Shown: one piece after another, positions 1 through 8,394 of the stretch | Layout: every line of letters starts with the position of its first letter | How positions within the stretch are numbered: the stretch's first letter is position 1 | The notes under the pieces: model-generated | Told to the model about the DNA's origin: nothing | The model's database searches: none | The model's input: only the letters and a program-made list of their open reading frames with translations | Position numbers and translations under genes: made by a program | DNA from: Sporosarcina luteola | GTDB taxonomy: Bacteria; Bacillota; Bacilli; Bacillales_A; Planococcaceae | DNA: 64,000 nt | Reading direction: 5' to 3' | Assembly: GCF_023715535.1 (NCBI RefSeq) | Contig: NZ_JAMBOI010000002.1 | Span: forward strand, 434,001 to 498,000

Positions 1-15
1 TGTCATGTTCGTCAT
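1..15 (-). CDS. 5' end of a gene cut by the window edge
   Basis: Five codons (MTNMT) begin with an ATG at position 15 on the minus strand, preceded by a purine-rich GGGAGGGG ribosome site about 7 bases upstream. The start follows the biotin-carrier gene by about 60 bases in the same direction, so it is probably the next gene of the same acyl-CoA carboxylase operon. In B. subtilis the gene after yngHB is an HMG-CoA lyase, and a carboxyltransferase subunit is also possible. The product cannot be told from five residues. Confidence 0.4.
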
Positions 16-76
16 TGTTCTTCCCCTCCCGATCACATTCACCCTTCAGGCTGCCGATTTGTAGAACCAGCTGTCC

Positions 77-292
77 TTATTCCCCGATAACCGCAAGTAC
101 ATCTTCTTCATTCACGAAATCGCCGACTTGGACATTGACCGATGTCACTTTGCCTCCAATTTCTGTTTCTACCGGAATCTCCATTTTCATCGATTCAAGG
201 ACGATGATCACTTGGCCCGCCTGTACTTCCTCACCTTCAGCAACGTTCACTGTAAATACTGTACCTGCCATTGCAGCTTTTACTTGTGTCAT
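77..292 (-). CDS. Biotin carboxyl carrier protein (small biotinyl-domain subunit)
   Basis: A 71-residue single biotinyl/lipoyl domain with the biotinylation motif ESMKME (Lys36), flanked by the two symmetrical half-domain repeats typical of the fold. It carries carboxybiotin between the biotin carboxylase just upstream and a carboxyltransferase. The ATG at 292 was chosen because it follows an AAGGAGGAAG site and overlaps the accC stop in an ATGA, which implies translational coupling. A start 33 bases further upstream is possible in frame but lacks a good ribosome site. It resembles B. subtilis YngHB, whose operon handles branched-chain or methylcrotonyl-type acyl-CoA; the actual substrate is not visible here. 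Confidence 0.9.
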   Translation of the reverse strand: MTQVKAAMAGTVFTVNVAEGEEVQAGQVIIVLESMKMEIPVETEIGGKVTSVNVQVGDFVNEEDVLAVIGE

Positions 293-1650
293 TTTTCCAC
301 TTCCTCCTTTTTGGTTTGTAACCATTCCGTTAAAACGTTCGTATTATAATTGCCCTGGTCGAATTCTTTTGATCCTATGAACTTTTGAAAGAGTGGAATA
401 TTCGTTTTAATCCCTTCAATTGTAAAGGAAGTGAAGAATTGTTCCGCTTTTTTTATTGCTTCTTGTCGACCTTCTGCATGGACAATCACTTTAGCAATCA
501 TCGGGTCATAGAACGGCGTAATACTTCCGCCCTCTTCATAGCCTGAATCGACGCGTACATTGGCTGAATCATTCCAGTCCATTTTACGGATGGTTCCTGG
601 AGAGGGCATGAACGTTGTGGGACTTTCCGCGTAAATACGGAATTCAATCGCATGGCCCGAACTTTTAATCAATTGCTGATCCTTGACAGGCAATTCATTG
701 CCTCGCGCGACTTCGATTTGCCATTCAACTAGGTCATAGCCGGTCACTTCTTCAGTTACTGGATGTTCCACTTGTAATCGGGTGTTCATTTCAAGGAAAT
801 AAAAATCATCGTTTTCGGATAAAATAAATTCCACAGTTCCCGCGTTCCGATAGTTGACGGCTTTCCCGGCAGCAACAGCAGCTTCATACAGCCGCTTTCC
901 CACTTCTTTTGACAATGACGGGGAAGGAGATTCTTCGATCACCTTCTGGTTGCGCCTTTGCACGGAACAATTCCGTTCGAACAGATGGACGATGTTCCCT
1001 TTGTCATCACCGAATATCTGCACTTCGATATGACGAGCATTCTCGACGAACTTTTCAAGAAAAACAACATCATCTCCGAAATACGATTTCGCACGGGTTT
1101 TGATTGATTGAAAATGTTGACTGAGCGCTTGCTCACTTTCACAACGTACCATCCCAATGCCCCCACCGCCCGCACTCGCTTTCAACATGATTGGATAGCC
1201 GATCATGTCTGCAGCTTTTATCGCGTCTTCCAAAGAAGCGACTCCTTCATCGGTTCCTGGAACAACTGGTACACCAGCGGCTTTCATCTTCACTCGCGAG
1301 GCGATTTTATCACCCATCAATTCAATCGTTTCAGCGTCGGGGCCGATGAATGTCAAGCCTGCATCGCTTACTTTGCGGGCGAATGCAGCGTTTTCGGACA
1401 GTAGCCCATAGCCTGGATGAATGGCATCCGCTCCCACTTTTAATGCGATATCGATAATGTCATCCGCTTTCAAATAGGACTGCACTACAGGACCCGGTCC
1501 GATCACATAGGCTTCGTCTGCGTATTTCACAAACGGCATATGTTCATCGGCTTCCGAATGCACAGCTACAGTCTTGATGCCGAGCCGCTTGCATGTCTTC
1601 ATGATCCTCAATGCGATTTCCCCACGATTCGCAATAAGTATCTTATTCAT
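289..1650 (-). CDS. accC: Biotin carboxylase subunit of an acyl-CoA carboxylase (AccC-like)
   Basis: A 453-residue ATP-grasp protein that carboxylates biotin using ATP and bicarbonate. The N-terminal KILIANRGEIALRI motif, the glycine-rich ATP loop SAGGGGIGM (about residue 160), the EVQIFGD and ERNCSVQRRNQK motifs and EMNTRLQVEHPVTE are all present, and the length is normal for the family. It overlaps the biotin carrier gene by 4 bases (ATGA). Pairing with a tiny carrier rather than accB suggests a catabolic paralogue (propionyl- or methylcrotonyl-type, like B. subtilis YngH) rather than the fatty-acid synthesis enzyme; that assignment is an inference from arrangement. Confidence 0.93.
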   Translation of the reverse strand: MNKILIANRGEIALRIMKTCKRLGIKTVAVHSEADEHMPFVKYADEAYVIGPGPVVQSYLKADDIIDIALKVGADAIHPGYGLLSENAAFARKVSDAGLTFIGPDAETIELMGDKIASRVKMKAAGVPVVPGTDEGVASLEDAIKAADMIGYPIMLKASAGGGGIGMVRCESEQALSQHFQSIKTRAKSYFGDDVVFLEKFVENARHIEVQIFGDDKGNIVHLFERNCSVQRRNQKVIEESPSPSLSKEVGKRLYEAAVAAGKAVNYRNAGTVEFILSENDDFYFLEMNTRLQVEHPVTEEVTGYDLVEWQIEVARGNELPVKDQQLIKSSGHAIEFRIYAESPTTFMPSPGTIRKMDWNDSANVRVDSGYEEGGSITPFYDPMIAKVIVHAEGRQEAIKKAEQFFTSFTIEGIKTNIPLFQKFIGSKEFDQGNYNTNVLTEWLQTKKEEVEK

Positions 1651-1782
1651 ATAGGCATCCCCCTTAGTTGCATTGTTTTAATTTCTCCCCATTACTAGTT
1701 TATACGATGAATGAAACCGTTTTCAACTATTTATCTGAATTCCTATCATTATCTGATCTTGGATGCTCCATATGTAACGGAT

Positions 1783-1901
1783 TTCCACTTCAGGCGGACG
1801 CTTTCCGGGGGGCGGGCAGTGAGCCGCTTCCTTCGCTCCGCTTCGTCCAGGGTCTCACCTGTCCCGCTAATCCCCCAGGAGTCGCCGCCTTTCGCTCCAA
1901 C
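1783..1901 (+). repeat. Repeat family A, copy 1
   Basis: A GC-rich ~120-bp element in the 280-base gap between accC and the enoyl-CoA hydratase gene. It begins CAGGCGGACGCTTTCC and ends CAGGAGTCGCCGCC, so its ends form an imperfect inverted repeat. Two other copies lie at 55320-55530 (split by other repeat modules) and 55891-56010 (inverted). Nothing else is seen in this gap. The element has no coding capacity and is probably a non-autonomous dispersed repeat. Confidence 0.8.
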
Positions 1902-1929
1902 CCTAATTGCCAGCACTATATTTGGTTTC

Positions 1930-2688
1930 TTATTTTTTATTCAGGAAGTTTTCCACAGCTTCGTGATGTGCATCGCTTTCCCAAAGCTGAGCACATTGGG
2001 CGGCTTCTTGAAGCATACGTTCTTCAAGTCCACTCTTCTTCCAGTTCGTGATTGCTAAGTTTTTATATGCTTTATGGACGGAAGGGTGTATTTTATCCAT
2101 GTCGGCAATGAATTTTTCTAATGCAACTTGTGAATTCCCATCGTAAACTTCTGTAGCCAATCCGATTGAATGCAATTGTTGTGCTGTATGTACTTTCGCT
2201 TCAGATAATAATTTCAGCGTGGCAGCATGATTGTTCATTTTGACAAACAGTTGCGATGCGCCGCCCCATCCGCTTGTTATGGCGAGTGTTCCTTGAATGA
2301 ATCCTGCCTTTGCGTTTACAGAGACGAGTCTGTAATCGCATGCAGTCGCAATTTCACAACCTCCACCGACAGCTGCCCCGTTGACGATTGCTATTACGGG
2401 AAGCGGTAATGTCGACAGTCTATATAATAATCCTGCCATCCTGCTCAGCATCGGATAAGCTTCGTCTGCCGTGCGGAATCCGTGGAATTCCGACAGGTCG
2501 CCGCCTGAACAGAACGCTCGGTCGCCTTCTCCTGTTATGACTGCGTACGCTATGCTGTTTTCAGTTTCTACTTTTGTTAAAAAGGTTTCGAGACCGTCCA
2601 TGACTGCGCCATTAATTGCATTTCTCATCTCCGGACGATTGATAATGAAAGTGGCGATTCCATCAGTGATTTCAATTTTATAGGACAT
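1930..2688 (-). CDS. Enoyl-CoA hydratase/isomerase family protein
   Basis: A 252-residue crotonase-fold protein, full length for the family. It shows the substrate-binding FCSGGDLSEF segment (about residue 60) and the oxyanion-hole signature IVNGAAVGGGCEIATACDYR (about residues 100-120), where backbone amides stabilise the thioester enolate. The start follows AAGGAGGG. It lies upstream of accC on the same strand, separated by repeat A1, so co-transcription is possible but uncertain. The likely role is acyl-CoA breakdown; the exact substrate cannot be told from sequence. In this position B. subtilis has ylbO, so this is a lineage-specific neighbour of rpmF. Confidence 0.9.
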   Translation of the reverse strand: MSYKIEITDGIATFIINRPEMRNAINGAVMDGLETFLTKVETENSIAYAVITGEGDRAFCSGGDLSEFHGFRTADEAYPMLSRMAGLLYRLSTLPLPVIAIVNGAAVGGGCEIATACDYRLVSVNAKAGFIQGTLAITSGWGGASQLFVKMNNHAATLKLLSEAKVHTAQQLHSIGLATEVYDGNSQVALEKFIADMDKIHPSVHKAYKNLAITNWKKSGLEERMLQEAAQCAQLWESDAHHEAVENFLNKK

Positions 2689-2710
2689 GCAAATCCCTCC
2701 TTATGTAGTT

Positions 2711-2842
2711 GGATGAATGATATCGATCACTTCCTGACGGATATCGGTCATTTCCCGAGAGTTTTCGATCAAGATCATCGAGTTATCGGTCATTTCAGAG
2801 TAGTTATCGGTCACTTCTCAAAAGTTATCGTCATTTCGGGAC
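2711..2842 (-). repeat. 21-bp tandem repeat, about six units
   Basis: Read on the minus strand, six successive units of 20-21 bases fit the pattern RTGAYCGATAACT followed by five or six variable bases and GAA. The period is clear although units differ by several substitutions. It occupies half of the 369-base gap between the hydratase gene and rpmF, the other half being repeat C1 and the rpmF terminator. There is no sign of translation from a ribosome site, although the 21-base period keeps both strands open as a heptapeptide repeat. Confidence 0.75.
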
Positions 2843-2865
2843 CTTTGACGCATCAGATTGCGACC

Positions 2866-3005
2866 ACTCTCCGCTTTTGTATCGTCTAGCTCCAGGCGGC
2901 ACCCTCTCGGGTCATAAGTCAACTCTGCTGCACGGCAAAGACCGCCGTTTCGCAGATTCGCCTTATGCCTGTCGAGGCTTAACGCCGCCCTCCGCTTTTG
3001 TATAT
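2866..3005 (-). repeat. Repeat family C, copy 1
   Basis: A ~140-bp element bounded by direct repeats of CTCCGCTTTTGTAT. Read on the minus strand it contains CGACAGGCATAAGG, GGTCTTTGCCGTGCAGCAG, CTTATGACCCGAG and GAGCTAGAC. The same ordered blocks recur at 30931-31080, and the last block recurs alone at 6255-6280. It lies just downstream of the rpmF terminator. A 69-residue open frame through it is not considered a gene. Confidence 0.75.
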
Positions 3006-3006
3006 A

Positions 3007-3041
3007 TAAAAAAACCACCGGAGCCATGGCCTCACGGTGGT
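3007..3041 (-). terminator. rpmF terminator
   Basis: On the minus strand ACCACCG and CGGTGGT form a stem immediately after rpmF and are followed by a run of T. It ends the ylbN-rpmF transcript. Confidence 0.85.
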
Positions 3042-3057
3042 CTTTAAGCAGAGAATA

Positions 3058-3231
3058 TTATTCCCCTACTACGTCTTTACCTTTGTAATGACCGCAAGAT
3101 TTGCAAATGCGGTGCGCAAGTTTCATATCGCCGCAATTGTCACAAGTTGTCATGCCTGGAACTTGTAGCTTAATATGCGTACGACGAAGTCTTTTAGATG
3201 TTTTTGAAGTTCTTCTTTTTGGTACTGCCAT
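3058..3231 (-). CDS. rpmF: 50S ribosomal protein L32
   Basis: A 57-residue L32 beginning [10 protein letters not shown], with the zinc-ribbon cysteines intact (CDNCG and CKSCG). It is a structural component of the large ribosomal subunit. The ATG at 3231 follows AAGGAGGTG; an ATG nine bases upstream would leave no room for a ribosome site. It lies 23 bases after ylbN, the standard Bacillota ylbN-rpmF pair, and is followed by a strong terminator. Because the four-cysteine form is kept, no zinc-free variant is indicated. Confidence 0.97.
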   Translation of the reverse strand: MAVPKRRTSKTSKRLRRTHIKLQVPGMTTCDNCGDMKLAHRICKSCGHYKGKDVVGE

Positions 3232-3254
3232 TTGAGGCACCTCCTTAGTTTCGT

Positions 3255-3785
3255 CTATTCCTTGTCCGAATTGAAAAAATCAGCTAACCCCGCTAAACGC
3301 GGATCAACTTTCTTCTTCTCTTCTCGGAGCCGCTCTTCATGTTCTTCATTGGTCGTGTAAGACCACCCTTTACCCTCGGCGCTTTTCATATCGGCAGCGT
3401 TTTCGCTGAAAATCTGTAAAGGCACTTCCAGAAGAATCAACTCTTCAAAAATGGGGGTAGGATCGATAATTTCTCCGATTACCGGGTGAATATTATCATC
3501 CGTAGCAAGTGTGGCTTCGTCCCAACTGAACTGCTCGTCTGTTTCCACCGAAAATGGAAATTCGACATCTTCCCATGTTCGTGAACAAGGCAATGTCATC
3601 ACACCTTCAAGGTGGAAATGGCAAGTCAGCTTTTTCGAACCGATTATACAGCTTCCCGTTACGTGGACAGGCTTAATATCCCGGATCTCCGGATTCCGTT
3701 TTTTGACGGAGTCAAGGTTGACCGCTTCGTCAAGCGGCAATGCTCCTTGTCTGTATTTCTGTAGTTGATGAATTGACCATTTCAC
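3255..3785 (-). CDS. ylbN: DUF177 / YceD-family protein (YlbN)
   Basis: A 176-residue YceD family member containing the conserved central CxxxW-type region ([16 protein letters not shown]) and the C-terminal LADFF motif. Family members are encoded directly upstream of rpmF in most Bacillota and are associated with large-subunit rRNA; the molecular role is not fully settled. The start codon is GTG (3785) behind an AGGTGAT site. A promoter matching TTGACA-17-TATAAT (3815-3843) lies just upstream and is divergent from the tmcAL promoter, so ylbN-rpmF should be a strongly expressed bicistron. Confidence 0.9.
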   Translation of the reverse strand: MKWSIHQLQKYRQGALPLDEAVNLDSVKKRNPEIRDIKPVHVTGSCIIGSKKLTCHFHLEGVMTLPCSRTWEDVEFPFSVETDEQFSWDEATLATDDNIHPVIGEIIDPTPIFEELILLEVPLQIFSENAADMKSAEGKGWSYTTNEEHEERLREEKKKVDPRLAGLADFFNSDKE

Positions 3786-3814
3786 GTCTATATCACCTCA
3801 AGACAACACTGTTG

Positions 3815-3843
3815 ATTATATAATGGATAAAAAGGGATGTCAA
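3815..3843 (-). promoter_or_regulatory. Sigma-A promoter of ylbN-rpmF, exact consensus
   Basis: On the minus strand TTGACA (3838-3843) and TATAAT (3815-3820) are separated by exactly 17 bases. Predicted transcription begins near 3808, leaving a leader of about 22 bases to the GTG start. Confidence 0.85.
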
Positions 3844-3852
3844 GATATTTTC

Positions 3853-3881
3853 TTGTCACCTAAATCTCGACAACGTATAAT
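3853..3881 (+). promoter_or_regulatory. Sigma-A promoter of tmcAL
   Basis: TTGTCA (3853-3858) and TATAAT (3876-3881) are 17 bases apart. It diverges from the ylbN promoter with only 9 bases between the two -35 boxes. Its position downstream of the first in-frame ATG (3823) shows that tmcAL must start later, at TTG 3913. Confidence 0.8.
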
Positions 3882-3912
3882 TCAATTAGATTATACCGAA
3901 GGGGTGGACATA

Positions 3913-5157
3913 TTGAAAGCTACAGGCATCGTCGTTGAATATAATCCTTTGCATAATGGACATGTCTACCATGCACAGCAAGCCAAATTGGAAACGGGCG
4001 CGGATGTCATCATTGCAGTCATGAGCGGCAATTTCCTGCAAAGGGGTGAACCGGCTTTTGTCGATAAATGGACGCGTACGAAGATGGCGCTCGCATCCGG
4101 TGTTGACATCGTATTCGAGCTTCCTTACCGATTTGCAACAGGAAACGCCCCTGTATTTGCGCAAGGGGCCATCGAGCTGCTTGACGCGGTTGGATGCAGC
4201 GCTTTTTGTTTCGGAAGTGAAGATGGCACTATAGAGCCTTTCCACAATAGCTTACAGCTGATTGACCGTCATACCGATGAATATGAAACAGCTGTAAAAA
4301 AAGCGATTGCTGAAGGTGTTAGCTATCCGATGGCGTTGAATCAAGCGTACGAGACAATTATTGCAGGACAACCTTCACTTCCTGTTGCCGACTTGTCTAT
4401 GCCGAATAATATTTTAGGGTTTCATTATATGGAAGCCGCAGAGTCAATCGGGTCATCAATGAAAGCCGTGACGATCAGACGGATGGGAGCCGGCTATCAT
4501 GATGATTCATTGGAAAGTCAAAAAATCGCAAGTGCGACTGGCATCCGGAAATCGTTCTTCGGCTCGGAAAAGCTTGATGAAGTTTCTGATTTCATTCCGA
4601 CTGTCACAAAACAACTGTTGCATGAATGGCAGTCGGAAAGAATGGTATTCGGTAACTGGGAGAGCTTTTACCCATTCCTTCGTTTCGTGATTTTACGGGA
4701 GGGACCTTCCCGGCTACGTACTATTGCCGATGTTTCGGAAGGAATCGAAAATCTCATCTTCCGCGCGGCACAATCACAGGATTCATTTCAATCATTCATG
4801 GATGCAGTGAAGTCAAAGCGCTATACGTGGACAAGGATACAACGGATGCTGACACATATACTGACCGGCTTCACGAAAATAAGTCGTGCTGAAATGGAAA
4901 AGCCTACTTATTTGCGGTTGCTAGGGATGACCAATGAAGGACGGTCCTACTTAAACGAACGGAAAAAGGAACTCCTTTTGCCCCTTATAAGCAAAGTCGC
5001 ATCATTCTCCGATCCTTCATTGGACATGGACATCAACGCATCCAATATTTATGCTTTAGCTCTAGGAAAAGGGACGGGTGTTGTTTCCACAATCGGCTTG
5101 GATTATCAAATATCTCCGATTATGGAAGATCACTTCTCTTTCAAGTTTTTCAAATAA
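3913..5157 (+). CDS. tmcAL: tRNA(Met) cytidine acetate ligase TmcAL (YlbM)
   Basis: A 414-residue nucleotidyltransferase-fold enzyme that uses acetate and ATP to make N4-acetylcytidine at the wobble position of elongator tRNA-Met. The N-terminal motif GIVVEYNPLHNGHVYH contains the HxGH-type ATP site, and ISNAG-like sequence is replaced by GMTNEGRSYLNE near the C-terminus as usual in the family. The start is TTG 3913, after AAGGGGTGG and 32 bases past a good -10 box; the longer ATG frame from 3823 begins upstream of the promoter. Its 3' end overlaps the convergent sepM gene by 28 bases. Confidence 0.93.
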   Translation: MKATGIVVEYNPLHNGHVYHAQQAKLETGADVIIAVMSGNFLQRGEPAFVDKWTRTKMALASGVDIVFELPYRFATGNAPVFAQGAIELLDAVGCSAFCFGSEDGTIEPFHNSLQLIDRHTDEYETAVKKAIAEGVSYPMALNQAYETIIAGQPSLPVADLSMPNNILGFHYMEAAESIGSSMKAVTIRRMGAGYHDDSLESQKIASATGIRKSFFGSEKLDEVSDFIPTVTKQLLHEWQSERMVFGNWESFYPFLRFVILREGPSRLRTIADVSEGIENLIFRAAQSQDSFQSFMDAVKSKRYTWTRIQRMLTHILTGFTKISRAEMEKPTYLRLLGMTNEGRSYLNERKKELLLPLISKVASFSDPSLDMDINASNIYALALGKGTGVVSTIGLDYQISPIMEDHFSFKFFK

Positions 5158-6176
5158 TCCAAGGCGTCATCTATCGTGGTTACAGGTACGATCTTCATTT
5201 TCGTACCTATTTTTTCTGCCGTTTTAACGGCTTCCTCATAGTTGGTCATGATGCCTCGATTCTTCTCCCGAACTTCATCCGGCAAATAATCGTTTGGCGC
5301 AAAGAAGATTTCCACTCCCTCACGGTCAGCCGCCATGATCTTGAAATCGGCACCGCCTATCCGACCGACAGTGCCATCGGATAACATCTCACCGGTACCA
5401 GCGATGTTGTACCCTTTCGTTAAATCCTCATCCAGCAACTGATTCATAATTTCCAAAGTGAACATAAGCCCTGCGGACGGTCCGCCAATATCGGCTGTGT
5501 GGATATCCACTTTAGGATCAGTTGACAGTTCACGGTCTTCCTGGAATTCGATACCTAAACCGATTCGGCCTTCGGATTTCGGGATCTCACGTAGAAAGAT
5601 TTCAACATCCATCATCTTCTCATCCCGTTCGATGGTGACCATCACTTTATCGCCTTCGCTTTTTCTGGAAATCGATGATGCGAATTGTCCGGACTCACTT
5701 AACTGCCTGCCATCGACAAATCGAATTTTATCTCCCGTTTGAAGCTTGCCATCGGCCGCGCCGCCTTTCAGGACCGATACGACAAATACACCATCATACG
5801 TAATGTCGACTGGAATATCGGCTTTGCTGAATGCGACCGTAATCGCGTTGAATTGGGAATCTGACATAAGTTTTTTCTGACGTATGTTATATTCCTTGTC
5901 ATTCTCCCCTTCCCTTCTCACTTTGTTGATGGGCAATACCTTCATCCGGTCGGAAAATTTTGAGGCAACGTAGGAAAAAGGGGTCGCTTTCCCTATCGAA
6001 ATGGTCATTAGGCTGAATGTACCCACATCATCCTTGTCACCGCCCTCGACTTCTACAATTGGCTCCAAATCATAAGCTCCACCCGGTTTCGATATGTATG
6101 CATCTAGAGGATAAATGAATAAAAACAAAAGAAAAAGCAATGCGACGGCATACAATCCAACCCTTTTCATCTTCAT
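5130..6176 (-). CDS. sepM: PDZ and Lon-type membrane serine protease (YlbL/SepM)
   Basis: A 348-residue membrane-anchored protease: one N-terminal transmembrane segment (about residues 6-25), a PDZ domain (about 125-200) and a Lon-like protease domain. The catalytic dyad is visible as Ser in GGPSAGLMF and Lys in GGADFKIMAA. The family cleaves extracytoplasmic substrates; in B. subtilis YlbL has a role in checkpoint recovery and in streptococci SepM processes a competence peptide. The ATG at 6176 is spaced correctly from GGAGG, unlike a GTG 6 bases upstream. It overlaps the convergent tmcAL gene by 28 bases. Confidence 0.9.
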   Translation of the reverse strand: MKMKRVGLYAVALLFLLFLFIYPLDAYISKPGGAYDLEPIVEVEGGDKDDVGTFSLMTISIGKATPFSYVASKFSDRMKVLPINKVRREGENDKEYNIRQKKLMSDSQFNAITVAFSKADIPVDITYDGVFVVSVLKGGAADGKLQTGDKIRFVDGRQLSESGQFASSISRKSEGDKVMVTIERDEKMMDVEIFLREIPKSEGRIGLGIEFQEDRELSTDPKVDIHTADIGGPSAGLMFTLEIMNQLLDEDLTKGYNIAGTGEMLSDGTVGRIGGADFKIMAADREGVEIFFAPNDYLPDEVREKNRGIMTNYEEAVKTAEKIGTKMKIVPVTTIDDALDYLKNLKEK

Positions 6177-6254
6177 ACCCACACACCTCCATTAATAGCC
6201 TGTACAGATGGGACATATATATAACAAGAAAAGCTAAGGACGTTTGCACATAGT

Positions 6255-6280
6255 TGAGCAGCTAGCGTCCGAAACTAGAC
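6255..6280 (+). repeat. Fragment of repeat family C
   Basis: The sequence GAGCAGCTAGCGTCCGAAAC and the following TAGAC match the terminal block of repeat C2 (31050-31080). Only this end is present, so it is a truncated copy in the sepM-ylbJ gap. Confidence 0.6.
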
Positions 6281-6375
6281 AAGAAAAGTCGGCTGGTTAC
6301 TAGTGTACCACCGAAAATATCCAGTATAAAGAAAAAACGACAACGTTTTGCATCTACAATCGCTGAAGGAGGCAC

Positions 6376-7308
6376 ATGAATGAATTACGTCTCAGATACA
6401 CTGCAACAAATAAAGATATGATCAGCATCGGGGTCATTTGGGGATTAATCATCCTCTTCATTTTACAGCCCGGCATCGCACATGACGGGGCCGAAGCCGG
6501 TGCACAATTATTTGTACATGCGTTGCTGCCTTATTTGCTGCCCTATATCATTTTGACGCAGTGGCTATTGAAAGTTCCAGTAAAAAATCCGTCAAAGAAA
6601 AATTGGAAACGGTATATGAAGGCGTATGTCCTCGGTTCATTCGGTGGATTTCCAGTCGGAGCGGTTACTGTCACGGAGATGGTCAAAATCGGGGAGTTGA
6701 GCAGACGTGAAAGTGGCTACTTGCTAGCCGCCTGTCATGCACCTGGCCCCATGTTCATACTCGGTTTTGTAGGAACTGAGCTGTTTGGCAATACAACATC
6801 TGGATGGAAACTTTTAGCTGCTATTCATATTGCCAATATCCTTTTTTTATTATTTACGCTCGCAGCCATGAAAAAGGGGCGGCAAGAAGTGGATTCTTCA
6901 CAACTGCCATTGCCGAAAAAACGTGCAGGTTCTCCTTTTTTGGAGTCGATAAAAGAAAGCTCTACGGTCATCATTCTTGTCGCCACTACCGTAATCTTTT
7001 TTTCCGCCCTTGGAAATGTATTGACGACTGCCATATCGAAGGCCTTCACTATCGATTTGGGAATAACAAAAACATTCCTGCTGGCGTTATTTGAAATGAC
7101 TTCAGGTGTCCAATCTGCAACCGATCATTTTTTTACGAATCCAGTATTCCCTTTTTTAATCGCCGCAATCATTTCACTGAATGGCTTAAGTATCCACATG
7201 CAAGTATTCGTCATTGCGAAAACTGCTGATATTCCCCTAATCCCATATTTCCTCAGTAGAATATGGAGTGTCATTACTGTGCCCATCATTTTATATATCA
7301 TATTATGA
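6376..7308 (+). CDS. ylbJ: YlbJ-type nucleoside-recognition membrane protein
   Basis: A 310-residue polytopic membrane protein of the Gate/nucleoside-recognition family, with about eight hydrophobic segments and the motif AYVLGSFGGFPVGA followed by CHAPGPMFILGF, the conserved family core. B. subtilis YlbJ is a sporulation protein of about 400 residues, so this copy is shorter. The ATG follows GAAGGAGGC at 6 bases. It lies between sepM and coaD exactly as in B. subtilis, which supports the name more than the length does. The transported substrate is unknown. Confidence 0.85.
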   Translation: MNELRLRYTATNKDMISIGVIWGLIILFILQPGIAHDGAEAGAQLFVHALLPYLLPYIILTQWLLKVPVKNPSKKNWKRYMKAYVLGSFGGFPVGAVTVTEMVKIGELSRRESGYLLAACHAPGPMFILGFVGTELFGNTTSGWKLLAAIHIANILFLLFTLAAMKKGRQEVDSSQLPLPKKRAGSPFLESIKESSTVIILVATTVIFFSALGNVLTTAISKAFTIDLGITKTFLLALFEMTSGVQSATDHFFTNPVFPFLIAAIISLNGLSIHMQVFVIAKTADIPLIPYFLSRIWSVITVPIILYIIL

Positions 7309-7341
7309 AAAATGGTTATGACAAAAATATATGTCATAACC
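7306..7341 (-). terminator. coaD/ylbJ intergenic terminator
   Basis: GGTTATGACA (7314-7323) and TGTCATAACC (7332-7341) make a perfect 10-bp stem. On the minus strand it is followed by ATTTTTC, so it ends coaD; it may also stop ylbJ. Confidence 0.65.
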
Positions 7342-7355
7342 CTTCCATAACCTTA

Positions 7356-7838
<483 letters not shown>

Positions 7839-7848
7839 TTATGCTCCC

Positions 7849-8394
7849 TCATTTCATATAGATGGAAATCGCGCTGTTTCCGTAGATCGGATTTTTCGTC
7901 TTTTGAAACTCCTGATAGGCATCCGGCAGCGTCAATTGCTTCTCATGTTCGCAAATGATTATGGCCCTTTCGGATAACATGCCAGCCTGTGCGATTCTCT
8001 CCGCCAAATCATAGAATTTTGTTTCGGCATACGGCGGGTCAATAAACAGCAAATCAATTTGAATATCGGCCGGCAATGCCCGAATAGCATTTCTTGCATC
8101 ATTTCTACTAATATGTACTTGGTCGGTGAATCTGCATTTTTCCACGTTGTCACGGATGATGGAGCAGGCCTTTGGATTTTTTTCGAAAATGTAAGCTTGG
8201 TCTGCTCCTCTGGACAATGATTCGATGGAAAGGGAGCCACTGCCTCCAAATAGCTCCACAGCGATTCCTCCGTCAAAATAAGGACCGATTATATTGAAAA
8301 GGGATTCTTTCACCTTATCGGAAGTCGGTCTCGTCAAATTGCCAGGCAATGATTTTAATGGTGTCCCTTTTCTGGATCCGGATACGACCCTCAT
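7849..8394 (-). CDS. rsmD: 16S rRNA (guanine-N2-966)-methyltransferase RsmD
   Basis: A 181-residue SAM-dependent methyltransferase acting on G966 of 16S rRNA. It begins MRVVSGSRKGTPLKSLPG, has the SAM-binding ELFGGSGSLSIE motif (about residue 50) and the catalytic FIDPPY motif (about residue 118). Its ATG overlaps the stop of the upstream gene in an ATGA, so the two are translationally coupled. coaD follows at once, as in most Bacillota. Confidence 0.95.
   Translation of the reverse strand: MRVVSGSRKGTPLKSLPGNLTRPTSDKVKESLFNIIGPYFDGGIAVELFGGSGSLSIESLSRGADQAYIFEKNPKACSIIRDNVEKCRFTDQVHISRNDARNAIRALPADIQIDLLFIDPPYAETKFYDLAERIAQAGMLSERAIIICEHEKQLTLPDAYQEFQKTKNPIYGNSAISIYMK

Noticed and set aside
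2227..2683. Plus-strand frames opposite the enoyl-CoA hydratase
   Set aside because: They are shadows of a clear crotonase gene and show no family resemblance.
2711..2842. The 21-bp tandem array as a CRISPR
   Set aside because: Units are contiguous, with no unique spacers of 25-40 bp, and no cas gene is nearby.
2818..3027. A 69-codon minus-strand frame over repeat C1
   Set aside because: It lies entirely in repeat sequence and the rpmF terminator and has no ribosome site.
3823..3912. A longer N-terminus for TmcAL from the ATG at 3823
   Set aside because: That ATG is upstream of the predicted promoter, has no ribosome site and adds 30 residues absent from the family.
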